In this document: one piece after another, positions 1 to 7,697 of the stretch | How positions within the stretch are numbered: position 1 is the stretch's first letter | Layout: every line of letters begins with the position of its first letter | Assembly (NCBI GenBank): GCA_035552595.1 | Contig: DASZKZ010000017.1 | Coordinates: 1 to 51,816, forward strand | Reading direction: 5' to 3' | DNA length: 51,816 nucleotides | Source of the DNA: Aeolococcus sp035552595 | GTDB taxonomy: Bacteria > Chloroflexota > Dormibacteria > Aeolococcales > Aeolococcaceae | Translations under genes and position numbers: made by a program | The notes under the pieces: generated by a model | The model's input: only the letters and a program-made list of their open reading frames with translations | What the model was told of the DNA's origin: nothing | The model's database searches: none

Positions 1-231
1 CCCGTCATCGAGCGGCTTGCGCCTTTTTTCACATCGGGATGTCCCGTTGTGACCACATCCGGTATTAATCCTGGTTTCCCAGGGCTATCCCGAACTCGAA
101 GGTAGGTTGCTCACGTGTTACTCACCCGTGCGCCGCTAGATACGTGACCGAAGCCACGTACCGCGCTCGACTTGCATGTTTCATGCACGCCGCCAGCGTT
201 AATCCTGAGCCAGGATCAAACTCTCCGAAAA
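1..231 (-). rRNA. rrs: 16S ribosomal RNA, 5' end (partial)
   Basis: The minus strand carries the universal 16S 5' motif GAGTTTGATCCTGGCTCAG near position 223, followed by the V1/V2 region (ACGCTGGCGGCGTGC, CATGCAAGTCGAGCG, GGCGCACGGGTGAGTAACACG). Aligning GAGTTTGATC with E. coli nucleotide 9 places the mature 5' end at about 231. The gene runs off the left edge of the window, so only about 230 nt are visible. The sequence is the best available marker for the host lineage. Expression is from the promoter at 433-461. Confidence 0.97.
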
Positions 232-426
232 AACGTCTGACCGGGCGAACCCGGCCTACGACGAATTCAGACGAGGTACCTCACCAGCCCACGGCAGAAC
301 CGTGAGCCCTAGGCCCTTTGCGGAAAGTCGTCTCCACTCTTCAATTGTCAAGGTTCTCAACGCGCGCGACTCCCAACGTATGAGATAACGCAGCACTTCC
401 CGAGCAGCAGCGGCTGACCGGGCAAG
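232..426 (-). other. rRNA operon leader with boxA-like antitermination segment
   Basis: This is the transcribed leader between the predicted rRNA start site (about 426) and the 16S 5' end. On the minus strand it contains GTTGAGAACCTTGACAATTG at about 341-360, which resembles the TTTGAGAACTCAA leader element that carries boxA/antitermination signals in actinobacterial rRNA operons. No convincing protein-coding frame is present. The boxA assignment is by resemblance only. Confidence 0.5.
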
Positions 427-432
427 AGGGGT

Positions 433-461
433 AGTGTAGCCTCGGCAGGGGCTGGCGTCAA
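433..461 (-). promoter_or_regulatory. rRNA operon promoter (sigma-70 type)
   Basis: On the minus strand TTGACG (456-461) is separated by exactly 17 nt from TACACT (433-438), a near-consensus housekeeping promoter. The predicted start is about 426, giving a leader of roughly 195 nt before 16S. It is one of the few promoters in the window with both a good -35 and a good -10 box, as expected for rRNA. Confidence 0.8.
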
Positions 462-639
462 GTTGACCATGGGAGGAGGCCCCGGGCGAGGTGGCACCGG
501 GGCCTCGGTTGCAACGGGGTTTGCGGCGGCGTCGGCATCACCTCCTTCGTCGGGCTCGGCCATAGTGGCGCTTATCCTTGGTGGCGCGTTCCAGAACACA
601 CAGGCAACCCCGACACCGCCGCAGCGCGTACCGAACAGG

Positions 640-1239
640 TCAGATGGCGCGACGGCCGGCGAAGGCTCGGGCGACCGTCACCTCGTCGGCGTACTGCAGA
701 TCGGCGCCGGCCGGCAGGCCGTGGGCCAGACGGGACACCGCGATCCCCCGCGAGGAGAGGCGGTCGCCGAGGTAATGCGCGGTGGCCTCCCCCTCCACAT
801 CCGGATCGGTGGCGATCACCACCTCTCGTACGTCTCCGCCGTCGAGTCGGCGCTCCAGCGCTTCGATGTTCAGCTCGTCCGGTCCGATGCCGTCGATCGG
901 CGAGAGGGCGCCTCCGAGCACGTGGTAGACGCCGCCGAACTCACCGCTGCGTTCCACAGCGAGGACGTCGAGAGACTCCTCCACGACGCACATGACGGTC
1001 TGGTCGCGACTGGGGTTGGAGCACACCGCGCAGAGATCGCCCTCGGCGATGAAGGAGCAGCGGCTGCAGGGACGCACGCCGTCGTGCAGGTCGGCAAGCG
1101 CCGCGGCCAGGCGCGCGGTTGTCTCCCGCGCCGCTCCCATGCAGTGAAAGGTCAGCCGCTGGGCGGTTTTTGGTCCGATCCCGGGCAGCCGGCCGAACTC
1201 GGCGGCGAGCCGCTCGACCGCCGCGGGGATCAGTCCCAT
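640..1239 (-). CDS. recR: Recombination mediator protein RecR
   Basis: The 199-residue product has the usual RecR length and architecture. It has an N-terminal helix-hairpin-helix (RLPGIGPKTAQRLTFH), a four-cysteine zinc site (CSRC...CAVC), and a Toprim domain (MCVVEESLDVLAVE...ATDPDVEGEATAHYL). RecR works with RecO/RecF to load RecA on SSB-coated gapped DNA. The start follows the ebfC stop by a few bases, so the two are co-transcribed with dnaX. The dnaX-ebfC-recR order is one of the most conserved bacterial operons. Confidence 0.97.
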   Translation of the reverse strand: MGLIPAAVERLAAEFGRLPGIGPKTAQRLTFHCMGAARETTARLAAALADLHDGVRPCSRCSFIAEGDLCAVCSNPSRDQTVMCVVEESLDVLAVERSGEFGGVYHVLGGALSPIDGIGPDELNIEALERRLDGGDVREVVIATDPDVEGEATAHYLGDRLSSRGIAVSRLAHGLPAGADLQYADEVTVARAFAGRRAI

Positions 1240-1243
1240 CGGG

Positions 1244-1549
1244 TCAGATCAGGCCCGGCGGCAGGCCCAATCCTGCGGTGAGCTGGCCCATGTGCTGGGC
1301 GGCGGTTTCCCGTGCCTTGTCGAGAGCATCGTTGGTGGCCGCCAGGACCATGTCGGCGAGAAGCTCGGCACCCTCCTCGAGGGTCTCCGGCTCGATGCTG
1401 ACCGAGAGCACCTTCTGGTGCGCGTTCGCGGTCACCGTCACGGCGCCGCCCCCGGCGGTCCCGGTGACCGTCATGTCCCCGAGCTCCTCCTGCAGCTTCG
1501 CCATCCGCGACTGCATCTGTTGGAGCTGCTTCATCATGTTGCTGTTCAC
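1244..1549 (-). CDS. ebfC: YbaB/EbfC family nucleoid-associated protein
   Basis: The product is about 101 residues, matching the family of small dimeric DNA-binding proteins found between dnaX and recR. The N-terminus (NSNMMKQLQQMQSRMAKLQ) is the typical long helix. It is followed by EELGDMTVTGTAGGGAVTV and LLADMVLAATNDALDKARE. The GTG start at 1549 was chosen because AGGGAGAGG lies just upstream and the family begins close to the MMKQ helix; an internal ATG four codons on is also possible. The protein binds DNA without strong sequence specificity, and its exact role is unsettled. Confidence 0.92.
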   Translation of the reverse strand: MNSNMMKQLQQMQSRMAKLQEELGDMTVTGTAGGGAVTVTANAHQKVLSVSIEPETLEEGAELLADMVLAATNDALDKARETAAQHMGQLTAGLGLPPGLI

Positions 1550-1580
1550 CGGCCTCTCCCTGCGATATGTGGGCGCGAGT

Positions 1581-3320
1581 CTACCCAGCACCGCCGCGAG
1601 GCGGGCGGTTGGCGTCGTCGCGAAGGCGGGTGGAGGTGACCCGGCTGCCTGAGAACGCGTCGAGCACCGCCTGGGTGGTCTCGCCGGTCGTTCCGGGGCG
1701 GCGCTGAGGAACCGAGTCCTGGCCGACATACGCGCTGTCCACGGTGCGCGACGACCCCGCCACCTCGGAGGCCGCCTCCACCAGCGCCTGGGCGCGATTG
1801 CGCTCGCGCAGCTTCTCGAGGTGGAAGTTATAGGGCGCGCCGATGGTGAGAGAGGAGGCGTCGGCGGTCACCACACGGCAGTCTCGGAGGACGCCGGCGA
1901 GGGCGCGGTCGCGGCGGTTCACCGCCTCGAGGAGCGTCCCCCAATGCTCCTGCCAGGAATCGACCGTGGCGAAGGAGCTGTCCGCCCCGGCGGCTGGTCC
2001 GGGCGACTCCACGACTGTCGCCAGCGCGGCGGGTGGAGAAGCGGGTTGCGGGTCGCCAGGGGAGCTCGCCGCAGGCGCGGCAGGCACGGCGGCGGGCGCG
2101 GCGGGCGCGGCAGGGGCGGCGGCCAGCTCGGGGACGGCCGGACGCGCCTCCACCACAGCGGCGGCCGCGACTGCGGGGCCGCCCGCTCCTTCGAGCCGGG
2201 CGACGCGGGCCTCGAGCGCCGCCATCTGCGCCTCGCCGAGCGTGGTCTCGCGGACCAGGCGCATCACGCAGAACTCGACCTGGAGGCGAGCGTCGACGGG
2301 CTGGCGCAGCTCCAGCTCGGTCGCCTGCAGCAGCTCGAGGGCGCGCAGCCAGAAGCCGGACGGGGCCACCCGGGCCAGCCGCGCCGCCAGCTCCCCGTCC
2401 TCGGCGGTGACGTCGGCTCCGGCGGCGTGGCCGAGGGCGGCGAACTCGGCCGCCCGGGCCAGCCGCGAGGACTCGCGAAGCAGCTGGCGAGGATCCGCCC
2501 CCGCCTCGAAGGCGCCCGCCACAGCACGCAGCGCGGCGGCGCCGTCGCCTCCGGCGAGGGCCTCGAGGAGGCCGTGGAGAGTGGCCGGATCAGCCAGCCC
2601 GAGCGCTCGCCGCACATTGCCGGCCGTCAACGGGCGCTCCCCACCGGCCAGGGCCTGGTCGAGCATCGACAGGGCGTCGCGCACGCTCCCCTGGCCGGCG
2701 CGCGCCAGCAGGGCGAGCGCCTCGGGCTCCGCGGTGGTGCCCTCGGCGGCGAGGATGTGCGCCAGGTGCGCGGTGGTGTCGGCGGTGGAGACGCGGCGGA
2801 AATCGAAGCGCTGCACCCGGGAGCGCACCGTCTCGGGAACCTTGTGCGGCTCGGTGGTGGCGAGCACGAAGAGAACGTGCTCGGGCGGCTCCTCGAGGGT
2901 CTTGAGAAACGCGTTCCAGGCCTCGGCGGTGAGCATGTGCGCCTCGTCGATGATGTACACCTTGCGGCGCAGTGCGGCGGGAAGGTACTTGACCTTCTCC
3001 CGGAGGTCGCGCATCTCGTCGATGCCTCGGTTGCTGGCGGCGTCGATCTCGAGGACGTCGACCGAGCTGCCGTCGAGGATCTCGCGACACGCGCTGCACT
3101 GGTTGCAGGGTTCGCCGTCCTGCGGTGCCAGGCAGTTGACCGCGCGCGCCAGGATGCGCGCCGTCGAGGTCTTGCCGGTGCCGCGGATGCCGGTGAACAG
3201 ATAGGCGTGTGCCAGGGTGCCATCGCGGACCTCGTTGCGCAACGTGGTGGCGATCACCGCCTGGCCGACCAGGTCACCGAAGCGCGCCGACCGGTACCGT
3301 CGATAGAGAGCGGTGGACAC
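1581..3320 (-). CDS. dnaX: DNA polymerase III subunits gamma and tau
   Basis: This is the 579-residue clamp-loader ATPase of the replisome. It opens with STALYRRYRSARFGDLVGQ and carries a Walker A (GIRGTGKTSTARILA), a four-cysteine zinc module (CLAPQDGEPCNQCSAC), a DEAH-type Walker B (IIDEAHMLTAEAWNAF) and the sensor/arginine-finger region (TTEPHKVPETVRSRVQRFDF). An Ala/Pro-rich linker leads to a tau-like C-terminus. The GTG start at 3320 was chosen because the family starts at S-T-A-L-Y and because a TACTCT box lies 6 nt upstream, suggesting leaderless initiation. The longer open frame upstream runs through repeats and is not coding. Confidence 0.95.
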   Translation of the reverse strand: MSTALYRRYRSARFGDLVGQAVIATTLRNEVRDGTLAHAYLFTGIRGTGKTSTARILARAVNCLAPQDGEPCNQCSACREILDGSSVDVLEIDAASNRGIDEMRDLREKVKYLPAALRRKVYIIDEAHMLTAEAWNAFLKTLEEPPEHVLFVLATTEPHKVPETVRSRVQRFDFRRVSTADTTAHLAHILAAEGTTAEPEALALLARAGQGSVRDALSMLDQALAGGERPLTAGNVRRALGLADPATLHGLLEALAGGDGAAALRAVAGAFEAGADPRQLLRESSRLARAAEFAALGHAAGADVTAEDGELAARLARVAPSGFWLRALELLQATELELRQPVDARLQVEFCVMRLVRETTLGEAQMAALEARVARLEGAGGPAVAAAAVVEARPAVPELAAAPAAPAAPAAVPAAPAASSPGDPQPASPPAALATVVESPGPAAGADSSFATVDSWQEHWGTLLEAVNRRDRALAGVLRDCRVVTADASSLTIGAPYNFHLEKLRERNRAQALVEAASEVAGSSRTVDSAYVGQDSVPQRRPGTTGETTQAVLDAFSGSRVTSTRLRDDANRPPRGGAG

Positions 3321-3326
3321 AGGCCC

Positions 3327-3332
3327 AGAGTA
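3327..3332 (-). promoter_or_regulatory. Candidate -10 box of dnaX
   Basis: TACTCT on the minus strand ends 6 nt before the dnaX GTG start codon. No Shine-Dalgarno sequence and no clear -35 are seen. The spacing matches the leaderless pattern seen at many other genes in this window. Confidence 0.4.
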
Positions 3333-3362
3333 GCGTGGCAAGTGGATGCCCGGGATCCAATG

Positions 3363-3523
3363 GCGACAGAGGCGCGCCCAGAAGTGACGAGTATCCGGTC
3401 GCGGAGCGCCGACAAGTGATGTCCATCCGGTCGCGAAGGGTGCCAAGAAGTGAGGGACATCCCGTCGCGAAGGAAGAGCGGCGCCCAAAAGCGGGCCGGG
3501 AAGGAGACATCTCCCGGTCGCGG
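3363..3523. repeat. Tandem array of degenerate palindromic units
   Basis: On the plus strand the core GTCGCG recurs at 3398, 3430, 3464 and 3517, with a degenerate copy near 3363, giving a period of 32-35 bp and a last step of 53 bp. Each clear core is preceded by a short palindrome whose arms differ between units: GATG-TC-CATC (3418-3427), GGGA-CA-TCCC (3454-3463) and GGAGA-CA-TCTCC (3503-3514). The array fills the gap between the SRP RNA and dnaX. A related unit occurs near mscL (49098-49120). It is not a CRISPR, because neither the units nor the intervals are uniform. Confidence 0.7.
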
Positions 3524-3531
3524 AGCGACAG

Positions 3532-3615
3532 CGGCGCGCGAGGCGCGCCGAAGAGTGGGTGAATGAGGTCGAATTCACTTCGACCTCACGAGGGGCGAGA
3601 ACCTGTCTCGCCCCT
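3532..3615. repeat. Three-hairpin dispersed repeat, copy 1
   Basis: Three perfect hairpins lie in a row. The first is CGGCGCGC/GCGCGCCG (3532-3550). The second is TGAGGTCGAA/TTCGACCTCA with loop TTCAC (3564-3588). The third is AGGGGCGAG/CTCGCCCCT (3591-3615). The same three-part arrangement, with almost the same spacing, occurs at 30682-30767, and a shortened relative occurs at 49073-49125. Stem 2 differs between copies by paired compensatory changes. The copy lies downstream of the SRP RNA and upstream of dnaX on the minus strand. Confidence 0.8.
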
Positions 3616-3649
3616 GTAGAAAGGCACGGGGCCCCCAACGCGGCGGGAC

Positions 3650-3930
3650 GCCGCGTAGGGGCAGTCGCGCACCCCACGTCGTTGGCGCGACGCCGGCGCT
3701 CACCCGATCGACCAGCTCGGACCAGGTTGGCTACGGCACCCCCGGGGGACCGCTTACCGCTGCTTCCTTCCGGACCTGACGGGGTTCACAGACCCGGGCT
3801 GCGTAGGACCCGATCGTCAACGCCGGTGCGCTCGGAGCAGACCCAACGCCACGCCCCCTCGGTGGGGAATTCGACCCCGCTGTAGCGGATTGCGGGTACA
3901 GGGCACCGCTAACGCCCCGTCTAGCGCGAC
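3650..3930 (-). ncRNA. ffs: Large bacterial signal recognition particle RNA (with Alu domain)
   Basis: The minus strand carries the diagnostic SRP domain IV core GTCAGGTCCGGAAGGAAGCA (3761-3780). The 5' part contains the conserved Alu-domain blocks AGCGGTGCCCTGTACCCGCA and ATCCGCTACAGCGGGGTCGA of the long (Bacillus-type) RNA. The ends were set by the closing helix: GTCGCG-C-TAG at 3930-3921 pairs with CTACGCGGC at 3658-3650. The RNA, about 281 nt, binds Ffh for co-translational targeting. A CGCGGCG/CGCCGCG hairpin at 3639-3655 overlaps the 3' end and could compete with the closing helix as a terminator. Placement just upstream of dnaX-ebfC-recR matches Bacillus. Confidence 0.93.
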
Positions 3931-3935
3931 CGAGG

Positions 3936-6326
3936 TCATTGTACGGGCACGACCGGTCCCGCAGAGCGGTGGGATCGGGTCTCAGGCTCCTCCGCCGCGA
4001 TGGCCGGCTCGACCTCGGCCGCTTCCGGGCCCGCCGGCCAGAGCAGGATCACGCGGGTCCCCTCCCCCTCCACGCTCTCGATCTGCACTGACGCCCCATG
4101 TGCGGACACCAGGCGCTTGACCAGGGCCAGGCCCATGCCTGTGCCCCCGAACCTGCGGGTGGCGGTGCTGTCGACCTGAAAGAAGCGGTCGAAGATTCGG
4201 GGAAGCTCGGCGGCCGGAATCCCCACGCCCTGGTCCGCGATCTCGATGCGCACCGTGCGGCCGCCAGCCTCGGCCGCGAAGCTCACCGTCACCCGGCCCC
4301 TGGCCTCGCTGAACTTGACGGCATTGTCGAGCAGAGCTCGCAGAACCTGGAGCAGCCGCTCGGGGTCGGCGAACACGGTGACGTCGGCGTCGCCGACCAC
4401 GTCCACCGGCACCGGAAGCCCGTCCTTGTGGCGCTCGCCGACCACGGCGACGGTGCTCAGGACGGTGGCGCGCACCGGCAGGAGAGTGCGGTCCAGCCCG
4501 AGCTGCTCGTCGGCCACCACCGAGTAGTCGATGAGCGTCTCGACGATGTCGTGGAGGTTGCGGGCCGCGATCTGGACGTCCCGCACCGCCTCCAGCTTGC
4601 GTTCGTCCTCCCACATCGTCCAGCACATCTCGAGCAGATCGGCGATCCCGAGGATGGCCGTGAGCGGGGTGCGCAACTCGTGCTGCACGGTGGCCAGAAA
4701 GTCGGTCTTCAGGGAGTCGAGGTCGGTGAGCCGCCGGACCGTCTCGCGCTCCTGCTCGAAGAGCCGGGCGTTCTCCATGGCGATGGCGGCGTTGTTGGCG
4801 AGCACCGCCAGGACGTCGACGTCGGCGTCCTCGACACCGGCTCCGCCCTCGGGGGTGACGATGGCGAGCGCGCCCACCACGCTGTCCTGGTAGAACATCG
4901 GCACAGCCACCTGAGTGCCGTGGAGGGGATGGTCGAGGCGGACGGTCTGCCCGGACAGGACAGCCTCCACTCCAGGCCATTCCGACAGTGGCGGGACCTC
5001 GCCGTCGCTGGCGGTGACCACCAGCGACTCGCCGTCGCGAACCGCCAGCATCGCGGAGCGCGACCCTCCCCCGATCGAGGCGGCGGTGCGCACCACCTCC
5101 TCCTGGAGCATGCTCACCCCGGCTGTGGTCGTGGTCAGGGCGCGCGAGACGCCACTGACCTGCTCGAGGGAATGGTCGAGCCGCGCCCGTGCCCCCTCGA
5201 TCTCCCCGACGTACCCGGCGATGGAGTCGCGCATCCGGTTGACGTCGGCGGCGAGCCGGCCGAGCTCGTCAAGGGAGCGAACCGGGATACCGGTCGAGTA
5301 GTCACCGCCGGCGATGCGGGCAACCCCGCGCTCGAGGCGTGCGATCGGACGCTTGACGAAGCGTTCCACGAACAGCACCACCGCGATGGTGACCAGGAGC
5401 AGGACGAACACGGCGATGAGCGCCACCACCAGGATGTCGGTGCGCTCGTCGCCCGCGAACTGTGAGAGCGGCACCTCGACACCGATGAACCCGGTCAGCT
5501 GGTCGTCGGATCCACGGACCGGAACAAAGCTGCCGGCCACGGCGGCGCGGGCCCCGCCGCCGACCGGCGCGTCGTAGACGGCCCGGTACGCGGAGGCGGG
5601 GCGGCCGAGCGCGGCGCGCAGGGCTGCGTCGGTCGGCGCCGTTCCACCCAGGGTCGGTCGCACCTCGACATCCGTCCGCTGGGCCGAGATGAACGCCGTG
5701 GGAAAGTTGAAGAGCGCCTGGAACCGGCTCAGCTGGAAGCTCAGCGGTGCGGCGTAGGCCACCACTCCCTTGACCACGCCGCTGTCGATCACCGGCAGGG
5801 CCACGATGTAGGCGGGCGCGCCGGGGCCGAGCAGCTCGATGCCGCACCCGCCCAACACCGTGGCGGCGCCGGGGCTGGTGCATTGGCCGCCGCTCAGGGC
5901 TGTGCGCACGGCGGTCGGTGTGGCGGTGACCGACAGGTGGCCAGCGCTCGGCGAGGGGCGCACATACAGCAGGTTGCCGCGCGCGTCGCCCACCAGCAGC
6001 ACCTCGCCGTCGAGGTCGACGGGCGCGCTTCTGGCGAAGAGGTCGGCCACCGCCGACCGTGGATCGGTCGCGGAGAGTGCGGCTCGGAGCGCCGGTTGCC
6101 CGGCGAGGCCGGAGGCCGCGCTGACCGATTGCACGCCGGTGAAACGGTTCAGCACCTCGACCATCACCCCGGTGCGGTTGTCGGCGTTGCTGAGGGCGGC
6201 GGCACGCGTCTGCTGGGCGCGGCTGAAGATGAGGTAGCCGGCGACCCCGCCCACCACCAGGAGCGCGAGGATGCAGCCCCCGGCGATGAGCTTGGCCGCG
6301 AACGATCGGCGCACGGATCTGATCAC
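3936..6326 (-). CDS. Membrane sensor histidine kinase with HAMP and GAF domains
   Basis: This 796-residue kinase has a transmembrane helix at about 13-33, a periplasmic sensing region (34-295, Cache-like in layout), and a second transmembrane helix at about 296-318. These are followed by HAMP (about 320-370), a GAF-like domain (about 400-520), and HisKA with the phosphoacceptor His in QHELRTPLTAILG (about 548). The HATPase_c domain shows DNAVKFSEA, DQGVGIPAAELPRIFDRFFQ and GGTGMGLALV. No response regulator is adjacent, so it is an orphan kinase with unknown signal. GTG start at 6326, 22 nt after the upstream gene, suggests co-transcription with the proline-rich protein. Confidence 0.93.
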   Translation of the reverse strand: MIRSVRRSFAAKLIAGGCILALLVVGGVAGYLIFSRAQQTRAAALSNADNRTGVMVEVLNRFTGVQSVSAASGLAGQPALRAALSATDPRSAVADLFARSAPVDLDGEVLLVGDARGNLLYVRPSPSAGHLSVTATPTAVRTALSGGQCTSPGAATVLGGCGIELLGPGAPAYIVALPVIDSGVVKGVVAYAAPLSFQLSRFQALFNFPTAFISAQRTDVEVRPTLGGTAPTDAALRAALGRPASAYRAVYDAPVGGGARAAVAGSFVPVRGSDDQLTGFIGVEVPLSQFAGDERTDILVVALIAVFVLLLVTIAVVLFVERFVKRPIARLERGVARIAGGDYSTGIPVRSLDELGRLAADVNRMRDSIAGYVGEIEGARARLDHSLEQVSGVSRALTTTTAGVSMLQEEVVRTAASIGGGSRSAMLAVRDGESLVVTASDGEVPPLSEWPGVEAVLSGQTVRLDHPLHGTQVAVPMFYQDSVVGALAIVTPEGGAGVEDADVDVLAVLANNAAIAMENARLFEQERETVRRLTDLDSLKTDFLATVQHELRTPLTAILGIADLLEMCWTMWEDERKLEAVRDVQIAARNLHDIVETLIDYSVVADEQLGLDRTLLPVRATVLSTVAVVGERHKDGLPVPVDVVGDADVTVFADPERLLQVLRALLDNAVKFSEARGRVTVSFAAEAGGRTVRIEIADQGVGIPAAELPRIFDRFFQVDSTATRRFGGTGMGLALVKRLVSAHGASVQIESVEGEGTRVILLWPAGPEAAEVEPAIAAEEPETRSHRSAGPVVPVQ
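3938..3943 (-). promoter_or_regulatory. -10 box of the SRP RNA gene
   Basis: TACAAT on the minus strand lies exactly 7 nt before the predicted SRP RNA 5' end. It overlaps the last codons and stop of the histidine kinase gene (GTA CAA TGA), so the SRP promoter is embedded in the 3' end of the upstream gene. No good -35 is visible. Confidence 0.6.
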
Positions 6327-6348
6327 GCTGACCGATCCGGGGACCCGG

Positions 6349-6957
6349 TCAGTCGGCGTCCGGCGTGGCCGACCAGGCTTTCCTGACCACCACCATGACC
6401 GCGGCGCCGGCGATGACGTCGAGGAGCAGGAAGAGCGGCCAGAGATATGGCGCCTGCCCGAAGGAGATTCCGGCCACTGGCGTCAACTGCTCCACCGGCG
6501 GCGGGGGCGAGATCGACAAACCGAGCGATCTCGGTGCGGCGGCGGGGTTGGCCGCTGCGGCGGGCACGGTGCCCGTGCCGGAGGCCGGCGCGGTGCCGGG
6601 AGACACCCCTGCTGCCTGGCCCCGGCTGGGGAGCGAGCCGGCGACGGCGGCGACAGGAGCGCCGGAGGGGCTCGGCGCACTGCCCAGCGCGGGCGACGAG
6701 GAGGCTCCCCCCAGGGTCGGCCCCGGGGTCGGGGTCGGAAGCAGGATCGGGGGCACAAGCGGAAGTGAGGGCACCGGGATTGGCAGGGTGCCGAGGGTGG
6801 GCAGACCGTTGAGGTCGAGATTCAGGTCGAGGTTGAGATCGAGCCCCGACGCCAGGGCGATCGTGGCTCCCGCCGTGGTGGCCAGGGCTGCGACAACGGC
6901 GGCGGCTCCAAGCCGTCGAACCGAGCCGGTGAGGCGATGCGGGCGAGGCCGGCGCAT
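6349..6957 (-). CDS. Proline-rich exported protein of unknown function, C-terminal membrane anchor
   Basis: I do not recognise the family. The protein of about 202 residues starts with a basic segment and an Ala-rich signal-like helix (RRLGAAAVVAALATTAGATIALA). An LDLN repeat follows (LDLNLDLNLDLN), then a long Pro/Ser/Ala-rich low-complexity region. A hydrophobic helix near the C-terminus (YLWPLFLLLDVIAGAAVMVVV) precedes a short charged tail. It therefore probably spans the envelope, anchored by its C-terminus. Two adjacent ATGs exist; the second (6957) lies 6 nt after a TATGAT box and is preferred as a leaderless start. It sits directly upstream of the kinase gene and may belong to the same signalling unit. 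Confidence 0.7.
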   Translation of the reverse strand: MRRPRPHRLTGSVRRLGAAAVVAALATTAGATIALASGLDLNLDLNLDLNGLPTLGTLPIPVPSLPLVPPILLPTPTPGPTLGGASSSPALGSAPSPSGAPVAAVAGSLPSRGQAAGVSPGTAPASGTGTVPAAAANPAAAPRSLGLSISPPPPVEQLTPVAGISFGQAPYLWPLFLLLDVIAGAAVMVVVRKAWSATPDAD

Positions 6958-6963
6958 CATCCG

Positions 6964-6969
6964 ATCATA
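6964..6969 (-). promoter_or_regulatory. -10 box for the proline-rich protein / kinase pair
   Basis: TATGAT on the minus strand is placed 6 nt before the ATG at 6957 with no ribosome binding site between, consistent with leaderless transcription. Confidence 0.5.
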
Positions 6970-7024
6970 CCGGCGCCATCTCCGTCAGCCCCCGCCGCAG
7001 CGTCACAGAGTGGCGACAGCGACG

Positions 7025-7645
7025 TCAGCGCCCCTTGCGGTGCAGGCTGACGCGCGGCTCGAGCCCGCGTGCCAGGCGGCGCAGGTTGTCGGAGTGGCGG
7101 ATCGCGACCAGCGCGCTGGCCAGCCCCGCGAACACCAGCGGGCCGCGGCTGCCACCCCGCGCGGCGGCGATCCCGGCGCCCACCGTGGCGGACCCGGCCG
7201 CCGCCAGCGACCCCACCGAGACGATGCGGGTGGCGCTGAGCGCGCTCAGCCCACCGGCGACCGCGTAGACGGAGGCCTCCGGGGAGATGGCCAGAAGGAC
7301 CCCGAAGGCGGTGGCCACGCTCTTCCCGCCGCGGAAGCCGGCGAAGACCGGCCAGGAGTGTCCGACCATGGCACCGAGGCCGGCGCCGATCTGCCCCGCG
7401 GGACTGGCGCCGAGCGCGCGCGCACAGAGGACCGCGGCGGTCCCCTTGCCCACGTCGAGTGCGAACGTGGCGCCGGCCGCCACCGGCCCGGCGACGCGAA
7501 GGACATTGGTCGCCCCCGTGCTCCGGCTGCCCACCTCCCGGACGTCCAGGCCCCGGGCGGCGCGGCCGAGGAGCAGGCCGAAGGGGACCGACCCGATCGC
7601 GTAGCCGGTCGCGGTGGCGCCTGCGTCGACGAAGAGGCCGCTCAT
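7025..7645 (-). CDS. plsY: Acyl-phosphate:glycerol-3-phosphate acyltransferase PlsY
   Basis: This 206-residue polytopic membrane enzyme transfers an acyl group from acyl-phosphate to glycerol-3-phosphate, the first acylation in phospholipid synthesis. Family motifs are GSVPFG, GSRSTGATNVLRVAG, the DVGKG segment, HSWPVFAGFRGGKSVATAFG and a C-terminal RHSDNLRRL. The length is typical. A TAGACT box lies 9 nt before the ATG. It precedes a second, LpxL-like acyltransferase across a 52-nt gap but is transcribed after it, giving a small lipid-synthesis neighbourhood. Confidence 0.95.
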   Translation of the reverse strand: MSGLFVDAGATATGYAIGSVPFGLLLGRAARGLDVREVGSRSTGATNVLRVAGPVAAGATFALDVGKGTAAVLCARALGASPAGQIGAGLGAMVGHSWPVFAGFRGGKSVATAFGVLLAISPEASVYAVAGGLSALSATRIVSVGSLAAAGSATVGAGIAAARGGSRGPLVFAGLASALVAIRHSDNLRRLARGLEPRVSLHRKGR

Positions 7646-7697
7646 GCGGCGGGGAGTCTACGGCTGCGGTGGGGAGGTGGCGCGGCGCGGCCGGCGC

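Noticed and set aside
357..599. 80-codon minus-strand frame between recR and 16S rRNA
   Set aside because: It overlaps the rRNA promoter and leader, has no ribosome binding site and no recognisable domain.
1821..3419. 532-codon open frame antisense to dnaX
   Set aside because: dnaX is unambiguous on the other strand; this frame has shadow-type composition.
3363..3523. CRISPR-like array between SRP RNA and dnaX
   Set aside because: Units are degenerate, spacing varies from 32 to 53 bp, no unique spacers of constant length are seen, and no cas genes are present.
3639..3655. Strong intrinsic terminator of the SRP RNA
   Set aside because: A 7-bp GC hairpin is present, but it is followed by a G/C-rich stretch, not a U tract, so it is noted only as a possibility.
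3321..3677. N-terminal extension of dnaX by about 119 codons
   Set aside because: The frame runs through the repeat array and hairpins; the family begins at S-T-A-L-Y and a -10 box sits just before the GTG at 3320.
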